Assembly: GCF_022678645.1 (NCBI RefSeq)
Contig: NZ_JALBWV010000038.1
Span: 1-64,000, forward strand
From: Saccharopolyspora soli
Lineage (GTDB): Bacteria; Actinomycetota; Actinomycetes; Mycobacteriales; Pseudonocardiaceae
Length of the DNA: 64,000 bases
Reading direction: 5' to 3'
Shown here: in pieces, positions 1 to 8,991 of the stretch
Layout: each line of letters opens with the position of its first letter
How positions within the stretch are numbered: the stretch's first letter is position 1
Notes under the pieces: generated by a model
What the model was told of the DNA's origin: nothing
Seen by the model: only the letters and a program-made list of their open reading frames with translations
The model's database searches: none
Made by a program: the position numbers and the translations under genes

Positions 1-92
1 CCGCCCCCCCCCCCCCCCCCCCCGCGCCGGCGGGGGGGGGGGGGGGGGCCCCCGCCCCCCCGGGGGGGGCCCCGCCCCCCCCCCCCCCCCCG
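1..92. repeat. C/G-only homopolymer tract at window edge
   Basis: The first 92 bases contain only C and G, in long alternating homopolymer runs; the first A is at position 93. No coding or structural interpretation fits. It looks like a sequencing or assembly artefact at a contig end, or a scaffold join, rather than biology. Confidence 0.8.
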
Positions 93-234
93 ACCCCGTT
101 CCCGTCACCCTGCGCACGCAGGCTCTGCTGCACCGGCGGGCGATCCGGAAGGCTGAAATCCGGATATTGCAATGGCCTCCTCCCGGAACGCACACTTGCC
201 GAACATCTCGCCGGGGAACGGGAGGAAAGCACGC

Positions 235-921
235 ATGCCGGGCAGTCGCCTGACCTACCAGGACCGACAGCAGATCGCCTCGGGACTGGCCGACGGGCTC
301 GGGTACGCCGAGATCGCCCGGCGACTCCAGCGGCCGACGTCGACGATCAGTCGCGAGGTCAGCCGCAACGGCGGCTACGACGCCTACCGAGCGGGTCACG
401 CGGACGAGGCCACCAGGCAGCGCGCCCATCGGCTCCGAAAACCCCCGCCAGCGACCGCCCCGGCCGCCGACGAAGGGGTGCGCGACTTCGAGGAGCAGTT
501 CACCGCGATGATGGTGCGCAGCGGTATGCCGCGGATGCCCGCCAAGGTGTTCGTCTGCCTGCTCACCAGCGAGACCAGCAGCCTCCCCGCCGCCGAACTC
601 GTCCAACGCCTCCAGGTCAGCCCGGCATCGATCTCCAAGGCGGTCGCCTACCTCGAACAACTGCGGTTGATCAGGCGCGAGCGCGAGACCCGCAAACGGC
701 GCGAGCGGTACGTCATCGATGCGGACGTCTGGTACCTGGCGTGCTCACAGGTGGTGGAGTTCTGCGCGACGTGGGAGAACGCCGCGCGACGCGGAGCCGA
801 GGTCCTCGGCGGCACGCCAGCCGGTGCTCGCCTGGACGAGATGAGCCAGTACTTCGAGAACGTCGGCCGCGACCTGGCCCGGTCCGCCGAACGCTGGCAA
901 CACATCTTCCGGACCCGCTGA
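235..921 (+). CDS. HTH + MarR/GbsR-type transcriptional regulator
   Basis: This 228-residue predicted DNA-binding protein has two parts. Residues about 5-45 form an IS30-like helix-turn-helix (it includes EIARRLQRPTSTISREV). Residues about 85-200 resemble a GbsR/MarR winged helix (LVQRLQVSPASISKAVAYL). An upstream ATG at 172 is possible, but the ATG at 235 follows a strong ribosome site (GGGAGGAAAG), so I chose it. A short inverted repeat (ATCCGG at 143-148, CCGGAT at 160-165) lies upstream and could be an autoregulatory operator. The downstream gene is a convergent LysE exporter, so the target is not obvious. The regulator class is clear; the ligand is unknown. Confidence 0.8.
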   Translation: MPGSRLTYQDRQQIASGLADGLGYAEIARRLQRPTSTISREVSRNGGYDAYRAGHADEATRQRAHRLRKPPPATAPAADEGVRDFEEQFTAMMVRSGMPRMPAKVFVCLLTSETSSLPAAELVQRLQVSPASISKAVAYLEQLRLIRRERETRKRRERYVIDADVWYLACSQVVEFCATWENAARRGAEVLGGTPAGARLDEMSQYFENVGRDLARSAERWQHIFRTR

Positions 922-931
922 ATTCCAACGC

Positions 932-957
932 GGGTGTGACCAAGCCCGGTCACACCC
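932..957. terminator. Bidirectional terminator hairpin
   Basis: A perfect 10-bp stem (GGGTGTGACC / GGTCACACCC) with a 6-nt loop lies between two convergent genes, the regulator ending at 921 and the exporter ending at 966. Its placement fits a shared transcription terminator. Confidence 0.75.
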
Positions 958-965
958 ACGGCTGG

Positions 966-1598
966 CTAGCGGAGTTCTTCGGTTGCCAGGCGCAGGGCCA
1001 GACCGCCGAAGAGGAGGGCCGCTGCTCGGTCGAACCAGCGTTGGATCGACCGGCGGCGCAGCAGGACATCTGACAGCCAGCCCGAAGTCAGACCGACCGA
1101 GGCGTCCACGCTGAGGCCCACCACGACGAACAGCCCGCCGAGGGTGAGCAGTTGGACCGGCACCGGCCAGGCCGCGTCCAAGCTGACGAACTGCGGGAAG
1201 AACGCCAGGTAGAAGAGGATCACCTTGGGATTGGCCAGGTTCGTCAACACCGCCATGGCGTAGATCCGGCGCAGCGATCTGACCGGCACCGCCTGCACTT
1301 CCGACACCGCCACCGCGGACGACCGCAGCGCCTGGACGGCCAGGTAGAGCAGGAAGCCGATACCGGCGATCCGGACGACCTCCAGCGCTGCGGGCATCGC
1401 CTGGAACATCGCCGTCAGGCCGAGGGCAGCGGCGATCGTGTGCACGGCGAGACCGCTGGACATCCCCACGGCCGCCACCACCCCGCCACGGGCACCGGAG
1501 GACATGCCGTTGGCCAGGATGAACATCATGTCCGGTCCCGGCACGATGCTCATCAGCGCAGCCGCGCCGATGAACGCCAACACAAGAGCTGGATCCAT
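966..1598 (-). CDS. LysE/RhtB family amino-acid exporter
   Basis: This 210-residue integral membrane protein belongs to the LysE/RhtB translocator family, which exports amino acids and small amine derivatives across the cytoplasmic membrane. The N-terminus shows the family signature PGPDMMFILANG at about residues 21-32, and the length and about six hydrophobic segments fit. It is transcribed divergently from pobA with a 266-bp gap, and converges on the MarR-like regulator. The substrate cannot be read from the sequence. Confidence 0.9.
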   Translation of the reverse strand: MDPALVLAFIGAAALMSIVPGPDMMFILANGMSSGARGGVVAAVGMSSGLAVHTIAAALGLTAMFQAMPAALEVVRIAGIGFLLYLAVQALRSSAVAVSEVQAVPVRSLRRIYAMAVLTNLANPKVILFYLAFFPQFVSLDAAWPVPVQLLTLGGLFVVVGLSVDASVGLTSGWLSDVLLRRRSIQRWFDRAAALLFGGLALRLATEELR

Positions 1599-1864
1599 CT
1601 CAGCCCCCGATGTTCGCGACGAACGGACACGGCGGCTGGAACAACTTGTTTCGGGTCAGTTCGGGAACCTCACATCCGGTTGTGGCCGACCCCATCCGGG
1701 GCCAGCCAGCTTGCGAAATCTGCCAGCAGAGTAGTCCGCCGACGAGTGCACGGGCAGTCGAGCACTTCGGAACCCAGCAGTTTTCCGACCAGTGGAAGCT
1801 CGGCGATTGCATGCGGCTCGGTGCAATAAACAGTGAAAGTGTCCGAGCCGTGGAAGGAGCTGCA

Positions 1865-3037
1865 TTGCGTACTCAGGTTGCGATCGTGGGCGGTGGCCCC
1901 GCTGGATTGCTGCTGTCCCACCTGCTTCACCTGCAGGGGATCGATTCCGTCGTGCTGGAGCGGCGCAGCCAGGAGTACGTCCAGCAGCGGGTGCGCGCCG
2001 GGGTGCTCGAACAGGGCACCGTGGACCTGCTCCGCGAGGTCGGCCTCGGCGAGCGGATGCTGGCCGAAGGCGACGTGCACGGCGGCGTCTACCTGCAGTT
2101 CGACGACGAACGCCAGCACATCCCGTTCCAGGAGCTCACCGGCCGGGCCATCACGGTCTACGGCCAGCAGGAGGTGGTCCGGGACCTCAACGAGCGCCGC
2201 CGCCGCGACGGCGGGCAGGTGCTGTTCGAGGTCTCCGACCTCAGCGTGCACGACGTGACCACCGAGCACCCGTTCGTCCGCTTCACCCACGACGGTGTCG
2301 ACCACGAACTGCGGGCGGATTTCGTGGCCGGTTGCGACGGTTTCCACGGCGTCTGCCGGGAGGTCATCCCGGCTGGTGTGCGGACCGTCTACGAGCGCGT
2401 CTACCCGTTCGGCTGGCTGGGCATCCTGGCCACCGTCAGCCCGTCGTCGGACGAACTGATCTACGCCAACCACGCCAACGGCTTCGCCCTGCACAGCATG
2501 CGGTCGGCCACGCTGAGCCGCTTCTACCTGCAGTGCGCCCCGGACGAGCCGATCGAGGCGTGGCCGGACGAGCGGATCTGGGCCGAACTGCAAACCCGGC
2601 TCGGCACCCCCGGCTGGACGCTGCGCGAGGGCCCGATCATCGACAAGGCCGTCACCGCGATGCGCAGCTTCGTGGCCGAACCGCTGCGGCACGGACGCCT
2701 GTTCCTGGCTGGCGACTCCGCGCACATCGTGCCGCCCACCGGCGCGAAGGGCCTCAACCTCGCGGTGTTCGATGTGGACAGACTCGCCGGGGCGATCGCG
2801 GACTTCTACCGCACCGGCAGCACCACCGGCATGGACGAGTACTCCGCGCAATGCCTGCGCCGGGTCTGGCGGGTCCAGCACTTCTCCTGGTGGATGACGT
2901 CGATGACGCACCACTTCGGCGGTCCGGACCAGGACTTCGAACGGCGCCTGCAGCGCTCCCAGTTCGACTACCTCCGCACCTCCCCGGCCGCCGCGACCAC
3001 CCTGGCGGAAAACTACGTCGGCCTACCAACGCGCTGA
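1865..3037 (+). CDS. pobA: 4-hydroxybenzoate 3-monooxygenase
   Basis: PobA hydroxylates 4-hydroxybenzoate to protocatechuate using FAD, NAD(P)H and O2, feeding the beta-ketoadipate pathway. The protein is 390 residues, the usual size. It has the N-terminal FAD-binding GGGPAGL (about residues 9-15), and GDSAHIVPPTGAKGLNLAV near residue 283 carries the second FAD motif. Upstream in-frame codons exist from 1610, but the TTG at 1865 sits after a good ribosome site (GGAAGGAG) and gives the family length. No other protocatechuate-pathway genes are in the window. The IclR regulator at 17.6-18.4 kb is of the general PobR/PcaU type but is about 15 kb away. Confidence 0.9.
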   Translation: MRTQVAIVGGGPAGLLLSHLLHLQGIDSVVLERRSQEYVQQRVRAGVLEQGTVDLLREVGLGERMLAEGDVHGGVYLQFDDERQHIPFQELTGRAITVYGQQEVVRDLNERRRRDGGQVLFEVSDLSVHDVTTEHPFVRFTHDGVDHELRADFVAGCDGFHGVCREVIPAGVRTVYERVYPFGWLGILATVSPSSDELIYANHANGFALHSMRSATLSRFYLQCAPDEPIEAWPDERIWAELQTRLGTPGWTLREGPIIDKAVTAMRSFVAEPLRHGRLFLAGDSAHIVPPTGAKGLNLAVFDVDRLAGAIADFYRTGSTTGMDEYSAQCLRRVWRVQHFSWWMTSMTHHFGGPDQDFERRLQRSQFDYLRTSPAAATTLAENYVGLPTR

Positions 3038-3176
3038 GAGGTTGTCTTCGAGCTCGTTTCGCGTGGCGGTGCGGGTGGCGTGGTCGTGAGTGCGGAACCG
3101 GGCTCCAACCCGGTTGTGCACGCACGACTCGGAAAACCAGTTTCGCCGGGCCGACGGCGGCGGAATACTCGTCGCA

Positions 3177-3875
3177 ATGGAGTTCAATACCTTCGACACG
3201 CGCGGCTATCGCACCGTGGACGTCCGCACCGGATACGGCGAATGGGTCGCCAACTACGAGCAGACCGTCGAAGACGTGATGGACATCTCGCTGCTGGACC
3301 GGCTGGCGGAGCCGTCCTGGGCTGGCGTGACCCGCGCCGCCGACCTCGGCTGCGGCACCGGCCGAACCGGACAGTGGTTGCGGGACAAGGGAATTCCAGC
3401 GATCGACGGGGTGGACCTGACACCGGAGATGCTCGCCGTCGCGCGACGCCGGGGTGTCCACGACCGGCTGGTGGAAGCCGACGTGGCGGCCACCGGCCTG
3501 CCGGAAGCGGCCTACGACCTGGTGATCTCGTCGCTGATCGACGAACACCTCGACGACCTGCGCCCGCTTTACCGGGAGGCGTGGCGGCTGGCCGCGCCGA
3601 AGGCGGCGTTCGTCCTGGTGGCGTTCCACCCGCACTTCATCATGGCTTCGGGCATGCCCACGCACTACACCAGCAGCACCGGCGAGCCGGTCGCGATCAC
3701 CACCAACGTCCACCTCGTCAGTGACCACGTCGCGGCAGCGCTGGCGGCTGGTTGGCGGCTGGCGGAACTGCGGGAGCGCTTGATCGACGACGAGTGGATC
3801 GCCGTGAAGCCGAAGTGGGAGCGGTTCCGCAACCACCCGATCTCCGCGGCCTACGTCTGGCGCAAGGACAGCTGA
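3177..3875 (+). CDS. Class I SAM-dependent methyltransferase
   Basis: This is a 232-residue methyltransferase. The SAM-binding motif I is AADLGCGTGRTGQWL (around residue 50-60), followed by the acidic motif II IDGVDLTPEMLAVA and a motif near DLVISSLIDEHL. The ATG at 3177 begins directly at the conserved region; the in-frame extension to 3090 has no ribosome site. It lies 139 bp after pobA on the same strand. The substrate is unknown. Confidence 0.8.
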   Translation: MEFNTFDTRGYRTVDVRTGYGEWVANYEQTVEDVMDISLLDRLAEPSWAGVTRAADLGCGTGRTGQWLRDKGIPAIDGVDLTPEMLAVARRRGVHDRLVEADVAATGLPEAAYDLVISSLIDEHLDDLRPLYREAWRLAAPKAAFVLVAFHPHFIMASGMPTHYTSSTGEPVAITTNVHLVSDHVAAALAAGWRLAELRERLIDDEWIAVKPKWERFRNHPISAAYVWRKDS

Positions 3876-3999
3876 CCCCGCCCTGGAGACCGGTTCAGCC
3901 GTGGTTCGCGTAGCGGTAGGGCAAACCGACGACCCAGGTCCCCCACGATCAAGGACCTTCGGCCTTGCACGCCGCAGCGGGATCGCGAATGTTGTGATC

Positions 4000-4335
4000 A
4001 TGAGTCGAACTGAGCAACTGGCCAACATCGTCGGCTTGGTGACGCTGGCGATGGGTACCGGGTTGACTGCGGCCCCGAAACCGGTCGGGAAGGCGCTCGG
4101 GCTCGGCGAGCACGCCGGTTTCGCCCGCACCATCGGAATCATCGACCTGGCGCTGACGCCGGGCCTGCTGCGCGGCCATCCGCGCTGGCCGTGGATGGCT
4201 GGCCGGGCGGCGCTCAACCTGGTGATCGCCAACCACTACCGGACCCGACGGGCTCCGGCGGGCATGGCGGGGATGGCCGTTCTCGCGGTCGTCGACGGCG
4301 GCCTGGCCGTTGCGCTGAAGAGCCGCAACCGCTGA
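4000..4335 (+). CDS. Small hydrophobic membrane protein
   Basis: This 111-residue protein of unknown function has three to four hydrophobic stretches (about residues 8-22, 40-55, 63-75 and 85-105), so it is probably membrane embedded. The chosen ATG at 4000 is within the first hydrophobic-domain context. No clear ribosome site precedes it, so a leaderless message is possible. It is followed 46 bp later by the F420-type oxidoreductase. Confidence 0.6.
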   Translation: MSRTEQLANIVGLVTLAMGTGLTAAPKPVGKALGLGEHAGFARTIGIIDLALTPGLLRGHPRWPWMAGRAALNLVIANHYRTRRAPAGMAGMAVLAVVDGGLAVALKSRNR

Positions 4336-4381
4336 GCCTCGGCCGATCGATCCCGGTACCCCGATCGGGTCACAGGAGGGA

Positions 4382-5239
4382 ATGCCGGTGAGATGGCCGC
4401 TGTTGCCACCGGACATGACGGTTTCGCTCGGCAAGATCGGCATCTGGCGGATAGCTGCGGACCTCGATCCCGACCTCGCGGTCGAGGTGGAGAGGCTCGG
4501 GTACGGCACGATCTGGATCGGCGGCTCGCCACCGGCGGACCTGACGCTGGCCGAACGCCTGCTGGACGCGACCAGCGAGATCACAGTCGCCACCGGAATC
4601 GTGAACATCTGGAACTCCGATCCGAAAACCGCCGCCGCGTCCTACCACCGGATCAACGCGAAGCACCCGGACCGGTTCGTGCTCGGCATCGGCGCCGGAC
4701 ATCGGGAGATGACCGACGTCTACCGCAAGCCGTACCAGGCGCTGGTCGACTACCTCGACGAACTGGACGCGGCCGGGGTGCCGAAGTCGGGTCGGATGCT
4801 CGCCGCGCTCGGCCCGAAAGTGCTGGAACTCGCCGGGAACCGAGCCGCCGGTGCGCACCCGTACCTGACCGTCCCGGCCCACACGAAGCGCGCCAGGGAA
4901 ATCCTCGGCGAAGCGCCGCTGCTCGCGCCGGAGCAGAAGTTCGTGCTCGATGCCGACGCCGACCGCGCACGTGCCGTCGCCCGTCCAGTGGTCGAGAGGT
5001 ACCTGAACCTGAGCAACTACACCAGGAACCTCCAGCGCTACGGGTTCACCGAAGAAGACGTCACCCCGCCCGGCACCGACCGCCTAGTCGATGCCCTGGC
5101 GCTGCACGGCACTGCGGAGCAAATCGCCGAAGGCGTCACGGCGCACCTCGATGCGGGCGCGAACCACGTGTGCGTCCAAACCCTCGGCGGAGACAACCCG
5201 CTACCGTCCTACCGCGCACTCGCCGAGGTGCTCCGGTAA
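4382..5239 (+). CDS. LLM-class F420-dependent oxidoreductase
   Basis: This 285-residue luciferase-like monooxygenase-family protein resembles the actinobacterial TIGR03620 group, which is expected to use the deazaflavin cofactor F420. Seen in the sequence are the beta-strand core GTIWIGGSPPADLTLAERLL, the segment ITVATGIVNIWNSDP, and FVLGIGAGHREM, all typical of the TIM-barrel flavin/F420 site. The ATG follows a strong ribosome site (CACAGGAGGGA). The reaction is unknown; family members act on diverse hydrides and antibiotics. Confidence 0.85.
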   Translation: MPVRWPLLPPDMTVSLGKIGIWRIAADLDPDLAVEVERLGYGTIWIGGSPPADLTLAERLLDATSEITVATGIVNIWNSDPKTAAASYHRINAKHPDRFVLGIGAGHREMTDVYRKPYQALVDYLDELDAAGVPKSGRMLAALGPKVLELAGNRAAGAHPYLTVPAHTKRAREILGEAPLLAPEQKFVLDADADRARAVARPVVERYLNLSNYTRNLQRYGFTEEDVTPPGTDRLVDALALHGTAEQIAEGVTAHLDAGANHVCVQTLGGDNPLPSYRALAEVLR

Positions 5240-5729
5240 TGAGCGCGGCAGGGCTTGTCAGTGGGATGTCCTAGGAGGTGGCGCCAGCGCATCACCGCCA
5301 GTGTTCTGGTCGGCCTCGGAATCCGCTTGGCACTCACCGAACAGCGGGTTTCGCCCTGATGCGCGGGCGCACCAGGTCGCCGAGCGATCCTCCGCTCTGC
5401 CGAAACGCGGATGCGAAAGGCTTTTCGTCAATCTCGCGGCCGGGGGAGCTGTGAGCGGAGAGCGAGGGCGATCGTCGGCGATCCCCCTTTGTGTGAGCGC
5501 TCGGTAACTCGTTCGTACGAGAATCTTTGCGGCTTATACCGATCACGCGGTTCGTACTACAGCATTGACTTCCTGTTCACCTAACCAGCGCGGAGGTGGG
5601 CAGAAAGAGGAAGTGGGGTCGGGTGGCGCAGACACGAGGGGGGCCCGTCACCCACCCCACCTTCCACCCGGGAACCGACGGCGATTTCGCGCGAAATCGG
5701 TAACACCGCCGAGCGCGATGGGCCACCGC
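5240..5729. other. Intergenic stretch without a supported gene
   Basis: About 490 bp between the F420-type gene and the small reverse ORF at 5730. It contains a strong ribosome-site-like AGGAGGTGG at 5273-5281, but the reading frame after it closes within about 26 codons. I see no recognisable gene, RNA or repeat; it could hold a decayed gene. Confidence 0.5.
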
Positions 5730-5873
5730 TCAGGTTCGCGGTATCGACTCGATCAACCGCGTCAGTTCGTCATCGGCAAGCGGGTGGTCGACCGCGAGCG
5801 CCCATTCCCAATGCTCGTCGCTCCAGCGGTGCACGTGACGGCGTTCGTGCCGCTGGTCCCACTGCGCGGGCAT
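5730..5873 (-). CDS. Possible 47-residue protein or gene remnant
   Basis: A short open frame (MPAQWDQRHERRHVHRW...) uses GC-rich third positions and is very polar, with many Trp, His, Asp and Glu residues. It lies 102 bp downstream of the AraC-type regulator on the same strand, so it might be its second cistron. No strong ribosome site precedes the ATG, and the frame opens only a few codons further upstream. It could equally be the C-terminal piece of a lost gene. Confidence 0.35.
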   Translation of the reverse strand: MPAQWDQRHERRHVHRWSDEHWEWALAVDHPLADDELTRLIESIPRT

Positions 5874-5975
5874 GGATGTGCCGACGGGCCAGCGGCTGAG
5901 TATCGGAGCAGGACCCGAAACTCAGGCAGCTCCATCCCGAGGCGACGAGGCCAGATCTGGTCGCCCGTACCGCCG

Positions 5976-6893
5976 TTAGGGCAGGTGGGGGATGCCGCGT
6001 GGACCGGTATCCGCGCGTAGCCGCGTGGCGTCGTGGCCGGGTGGCGCACCGAACAAGCGGCGGTATTCGCGGTTGAACTGCGAGGGACTGTCGTAGCCGA
6101 CGAGATGCCCGACGCCCGCGACATCGCCGGGGTGGGCGACCAACAACGAGCGGGCTTCTTGGAGCCGGATGCGCTTCTGGAACTGCAAGGGGCTCATGGT
6201 CGTGACGGCGCGGAAGTGCCGGTGGAACGCGGACGGGCTCATCCCGGTCAGCTCGGCGAGGTCGGAGATCCGCAGTGGTTCGGCGTAGTTGTCGCGGACC
6301 CACCGGATTGCCCGGCTGACGTGGGAGAGGCCGCTGTCGGCCAGGCCGATCTGCCGGATCATGCCGCCGTGCGGGCCGGTCAGCAGCCGCCAGAGGATCT
6401 CCCGCTCGATCAGCGGGGCGAGCACGGGTGCGTCCGCGGGGTGGTCGAGCAGCCGCAGCATGCGGGCCACGGCGTCGAGCAGGTCGGGGCCGACCTCGCC
6501 GGTCGCGATCGCGGGCGGGCCAGCCGTGGTGCGGGACCACCGTCCGATCGGGGCCTCCAGCAGGAGGGGGGCGATGGCGGTCGGACGCAGCACCAACCCC
6601 ACGCCCAGCGCTGGGGACTGCGGGCTGGCGTCCAGGAAGTGGCCGGTGACGGGCAGGGTCGCGCTGACGACGAGGCACTGCCCCGCCCGGTACTCGAACA
6701 CCTCGTCACCGAGCAGGAGGCGTTTGCCGCCTTGGGCCATGACTACCAGCAGCGGCTCGGTCAGCGAATGGTCCGGCGGCGCCGTCGTCACTTTGGACAA
6801 CAGCAGCCCGTCGATCGACGTCCGCAGGTCGGATCGGGCATGGGCCGCGATGAGGCTGCGGATCTCGTCCAGGAGGTCGGAGGTGGCGCGCAC
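5976..6893 (-). CDS. AraC family transcriptional regulator
   Basis: This 305-residue regulator has an N-terminal AraC_N-type cupin sensor (about residues 20-165) and a C-terminal double HTH (about 195-290). The first recognition helix lies in ISDLAELTGMSPSAFHRHFR and the second near GHLVGYDSPSQFNREYRR. It is divergent from the aldo/keto reductase at 7046 across a 152-bp intergenic region, the usual arrangement for AraC proteins that control an adjacent reductase. Ligand unknown. Confidence 0.9.
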   Translation of the reverse strand: MRATSDLLDEIRSLIAAHARSDLRTSIDGLLLSKVTTAPPDHSLTEPLLVVMAQGGKRLLLGDEVFEYRAGQCLVVSATLPVTGHFLDASPQSPALGVGLVLRPTAIAPLLLEAPIGRWSRTTAGPPAIATGEVGPDLLDAVARMLRLLDHPADAPVLAPLIEREILWRLLTGPHGGMIRQIGLADSGLSHVSRAIRWVRDNYAEPLRISDLAELTGMSPSAFHRHFRAVTTMSPLQFQKRIRLQEARSLLVAHPGDVAGVGHLVGYDSPSQFNREYRRLFGAPPGHDATRLRADTGPRGIPHLP

Positions 6894-7045
6894 ACTTCAC
6901 GGAAGCATCCGCGATGTCGCCGGGCAAGCCCGATCAGGGCGAAGTCGAGAGGATCGTGCAAGACCGGTCGAGGATCGGTCTACCGAGTACCGCGCGGCTC
7001 GCGCTTCGATGTGATGACCAATCCGACGGACAATGGAGCTACTTC

Positions 7046-8128
7046 ATGCCGCTCGATCACTACGTCACGCTCGGCCGCTCTGGGCTGCGGGTCAGCCCGT
7101 TCGCCCTCGGCGCGATGACCTTCGGCGAGGATCCACCCGGTGCCGGGTGCAGCGTCGAGGAGTCGGAGAAGATCCTGGCGAGCTACCTAGACCGCGGCGG
7201 GAACTTCATCGACACCGCGAACTTCTACACCAACGGCCATTCGGAGAAGATCCTCGGCGACTTCTTCGCCGCGCGTCCCGGACGGCGCGAGCACGTGGTG
7301 CTGGCGTCGAAGTTCTTCGGCAACCTCTTCCCCGGCGACCCCAACGGCGGCGGCGCGGGCCGCTCGTCGATCATCGCCCAGCTCGACGAGACCCTGCGCC
7401 GCATGCGCACCGACTACCTGGACCTGTACTGGCTGCACAACTGGGACCGGCAGACCCCGATCGAGGAAACCCTGCGCACCCTCGACGACCTGGTCCGGGC
7501 TGGGAAGATCCGCTACATCGGGTTCTCCAACACACCGGGCTGGCTCACCGCCCAGGCCCAGACCACGGCGCTGCTGAAGGGCTGGACCCCGCTGATCGCG
7601 CTGCAGGTCGAGTACTCGCTGCTGGCCCGCACCGTCGAGGGCGAACTCGCGCCGCTCGCGCTCGACCAGGGTATGGCCCTGGTTCCCTGGAGCCCGCTGA
7701 AGAACGGCTTCCTGTCCGGCAAGTACCGGCGCGACACCCAGGTCACCGACTCCGCCCGCACAGCGCACGTCGGTGGCCCCGACGAGGCCGAGTTCACGGT
7801 CATCGACACGGTCGCCGCCATCGCCAACGAACTCGGCACCACGTCCGCGGCGGTGTCGCTGGCCTGGCTGCGCGCCCGCGAAGGCACCGTCGTGCCCATC
7901 CTCGGTGGCCGGCGCGTGGAACACCTGGAGAACAACCTCGCCGCCCTGGAGGTGCCGCTCACCCCCGAACACCTCCAACGGTTGGACGACGTCTCCGCCC
8001 CGACCCTGAACTACCCGGCGCCGATGCACGGTGCGCTGCGGGCGATGCTGCAATTCGCGGGCACCACCGTCGACGGTGAAACGTCCGCCGCGTACCCGCC
8101 GCTGCTGCAAAGCGACATCCGCTACTGA
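7046..8128 (+). CDS. Aldo/keto reductase
   Basis: This 360-residue NADPH-dependent reductase of the aldo/keto reductase superfamily reduces aldehydes and ketones on a TIM barrel. The catalytic tetrad is visible in order: Asp and Tyr in DTANFYTNG (about 55-62), Lys in LASKFFG (about 88) and His in YWLHNWD (about 130). The C-terminal cofactor segment is VPILGGRRVEHLENNL. An in-frame extension to 6914 exists, but the ATG at 7046 has a GGAG site and starts at the conserved LGRSGLRVSPF. It is likely controlled by the divergent AraC protein. Confidence 0.9.
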   Translation: MPLDHYVTLGRSGLRVSPFALGAMTFGEDPPGAGCSVEESEKILASYLDRGGNFIDTANFYTNGHSEKILGDFFAARPGRREHVVLASKFFGNLFPGDPNGGGAGRSSIIAQLDETLRRMRTDYLDLYWLHNWDRQTPIEETLRTLDDLVRAGKIRYIGFSNTPGWLTAQAQTTALLKGWTPLIALQVEYSLLARTVEGELAPLALDQGMALVPWSPLKNGFLSGKYRRDTQVTDSARTAHVGGPDEAEFTVIDTVAAIANELGTTSAAVSLAWLRAREGTVVPILGGRRVEHLENNLAALEVPLTPEHLQRLDDVSAPTLNYPAPMHGALRAMLQFAGTTVDGETSAAYPPLLQSDIRY

Positions 8129-8181
8129 GGAGGTCGCAGATTGGCTTGCGCAGGGTCGAACCACTGGATCCCCATCTGGAC

Positions 8182-8743
8182 TTGACCCTGACGTAGCAGG
8201 AGCCTTGACGTTCCCGTCCCGGCAATGGATGCAACTGCCCCCGAGGTCTATCGGGATTTCTACGGGATGCCCATGTTCGTCATCGTCCCGACTGGCGACC
8301 TCGCGGCTTCGAAGGACTTCTGGATCAACGGGCTGGGGTTCATCGACCTCTTCTCCATCCCGGATCAAGTGACCCACTTGAGATCGCTACGCGTTGCGAG
8401 GAACTCGTGCCGGGATGCACCAGCGGTCCGAGGGAGATGCCGTGGAATTCCATCGAGTTGACGATCGTCACGCCGGAGAATGCGCGAATCGTGATGACGG
8501 CCGCTCGAGATTCGTCTACCGGGAAGCGAACGCCCTCGCGCAACGGCACCGCGCGTTGCTCTCGACGTACTTCGACTGCACGCACTCGATGCAAGCGTGC
8601 ATCGGCAGAATGTTCGTCCGCGATGCCGGGTTCGCCGAGTACTTCGACGCGGTCGAGCCCGGCCTCGCACCTCGTTGCGCGACGTGATCTTCGCGAATGT
8701 CGAAGCCAACGGCGTCGACCCGGATTCAGCGACCTGGCAGTGA
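8182..8743 (+). pseudogene. Decayed VOC-MerR/TipAS cassette (relic of paralogue at 23.2-24.6 kb)
   Basis: Remains of the same two-gene unit that is intact at 23184-24563. In order: a degenerate MerR promoter (TTGACCCTGACG at 8182); VOC N-terminus from ATG 8225 (APEVYRDFYGMPMFV, DLAASKDFW); after an internal deletion, the VOC C-terminus in another frame (GPREMPWNS, IVTPENARIV, about 8400-8520); then the TipAS C-terminus (LAQRHRALLSTYF, QACIGRMF). A frameshift near 8675 puts the last stretch (GVDPDSATWQ, stop 8741-8743) in another frame. The entire MerR DNA-binding domain is missing. It is non-functional. Confidence 0.85.
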
Positions 8744-8916
8744 CCGCCACCCAACAGCCGACCCCAGATCGCTGGCTGGTGAGCCGGTCCGGAAGGCCGC
8801 GCAGTGCGGGGAGCCGACGAAACGTCACCACCGCACCGTGAGGGATTGGGGGTCTCGGCATGACGGCCGACCCGGCGAGGTTGCACCAGCAACCGAGCGG
8901 GGTCGGCCGGAGGCCG

Positions 8917-8991
8917 TGGGGCAGGTGGGACTTGAACCCACGACCTGACGGATTATGAGTCCGCTGCTCTGACCTGCTGAGCTACTGCCCC
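8917..8991 (-). tRNA. tRNA-Met (CAU)
   Basis: A full cloverleaf is seen on the reverse strand. The acceptor is GGGGCAG/CTGCCCC, the D-arm begins TAGCTCAG, the anticodon loop is CTCATAA (anticodon CAU), and the T-arm is GTGGGTTCAAGTCCCAC. CCA is not encoded. CAU could also belong to a lysidine-modified tRNA-Ile2; I favour elongator tRNA-Met. It borders the decayed cassette, so it may have served as an integration site. Confidence 0.9.

Noticed and set aside
1670..2914. 414-codon reverse frame over pobA
   Set aside because: Codon shadow with no domain signature; the forward strand encodes PobA with complete motifs.
5565..6020. 151-codon forward ORF before the AraC gene
   Set aside because: No ribosome site or domain, overlaps the reverse ORF and the AraC gene end; treated as spurious.
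8394..8687. 97-codon ORF as an independent protein
   Set aside because: Its C-terminal half is the remains of a TipAS domain in one frame of the decayed cassette and the first half is out-of-frame VOC.
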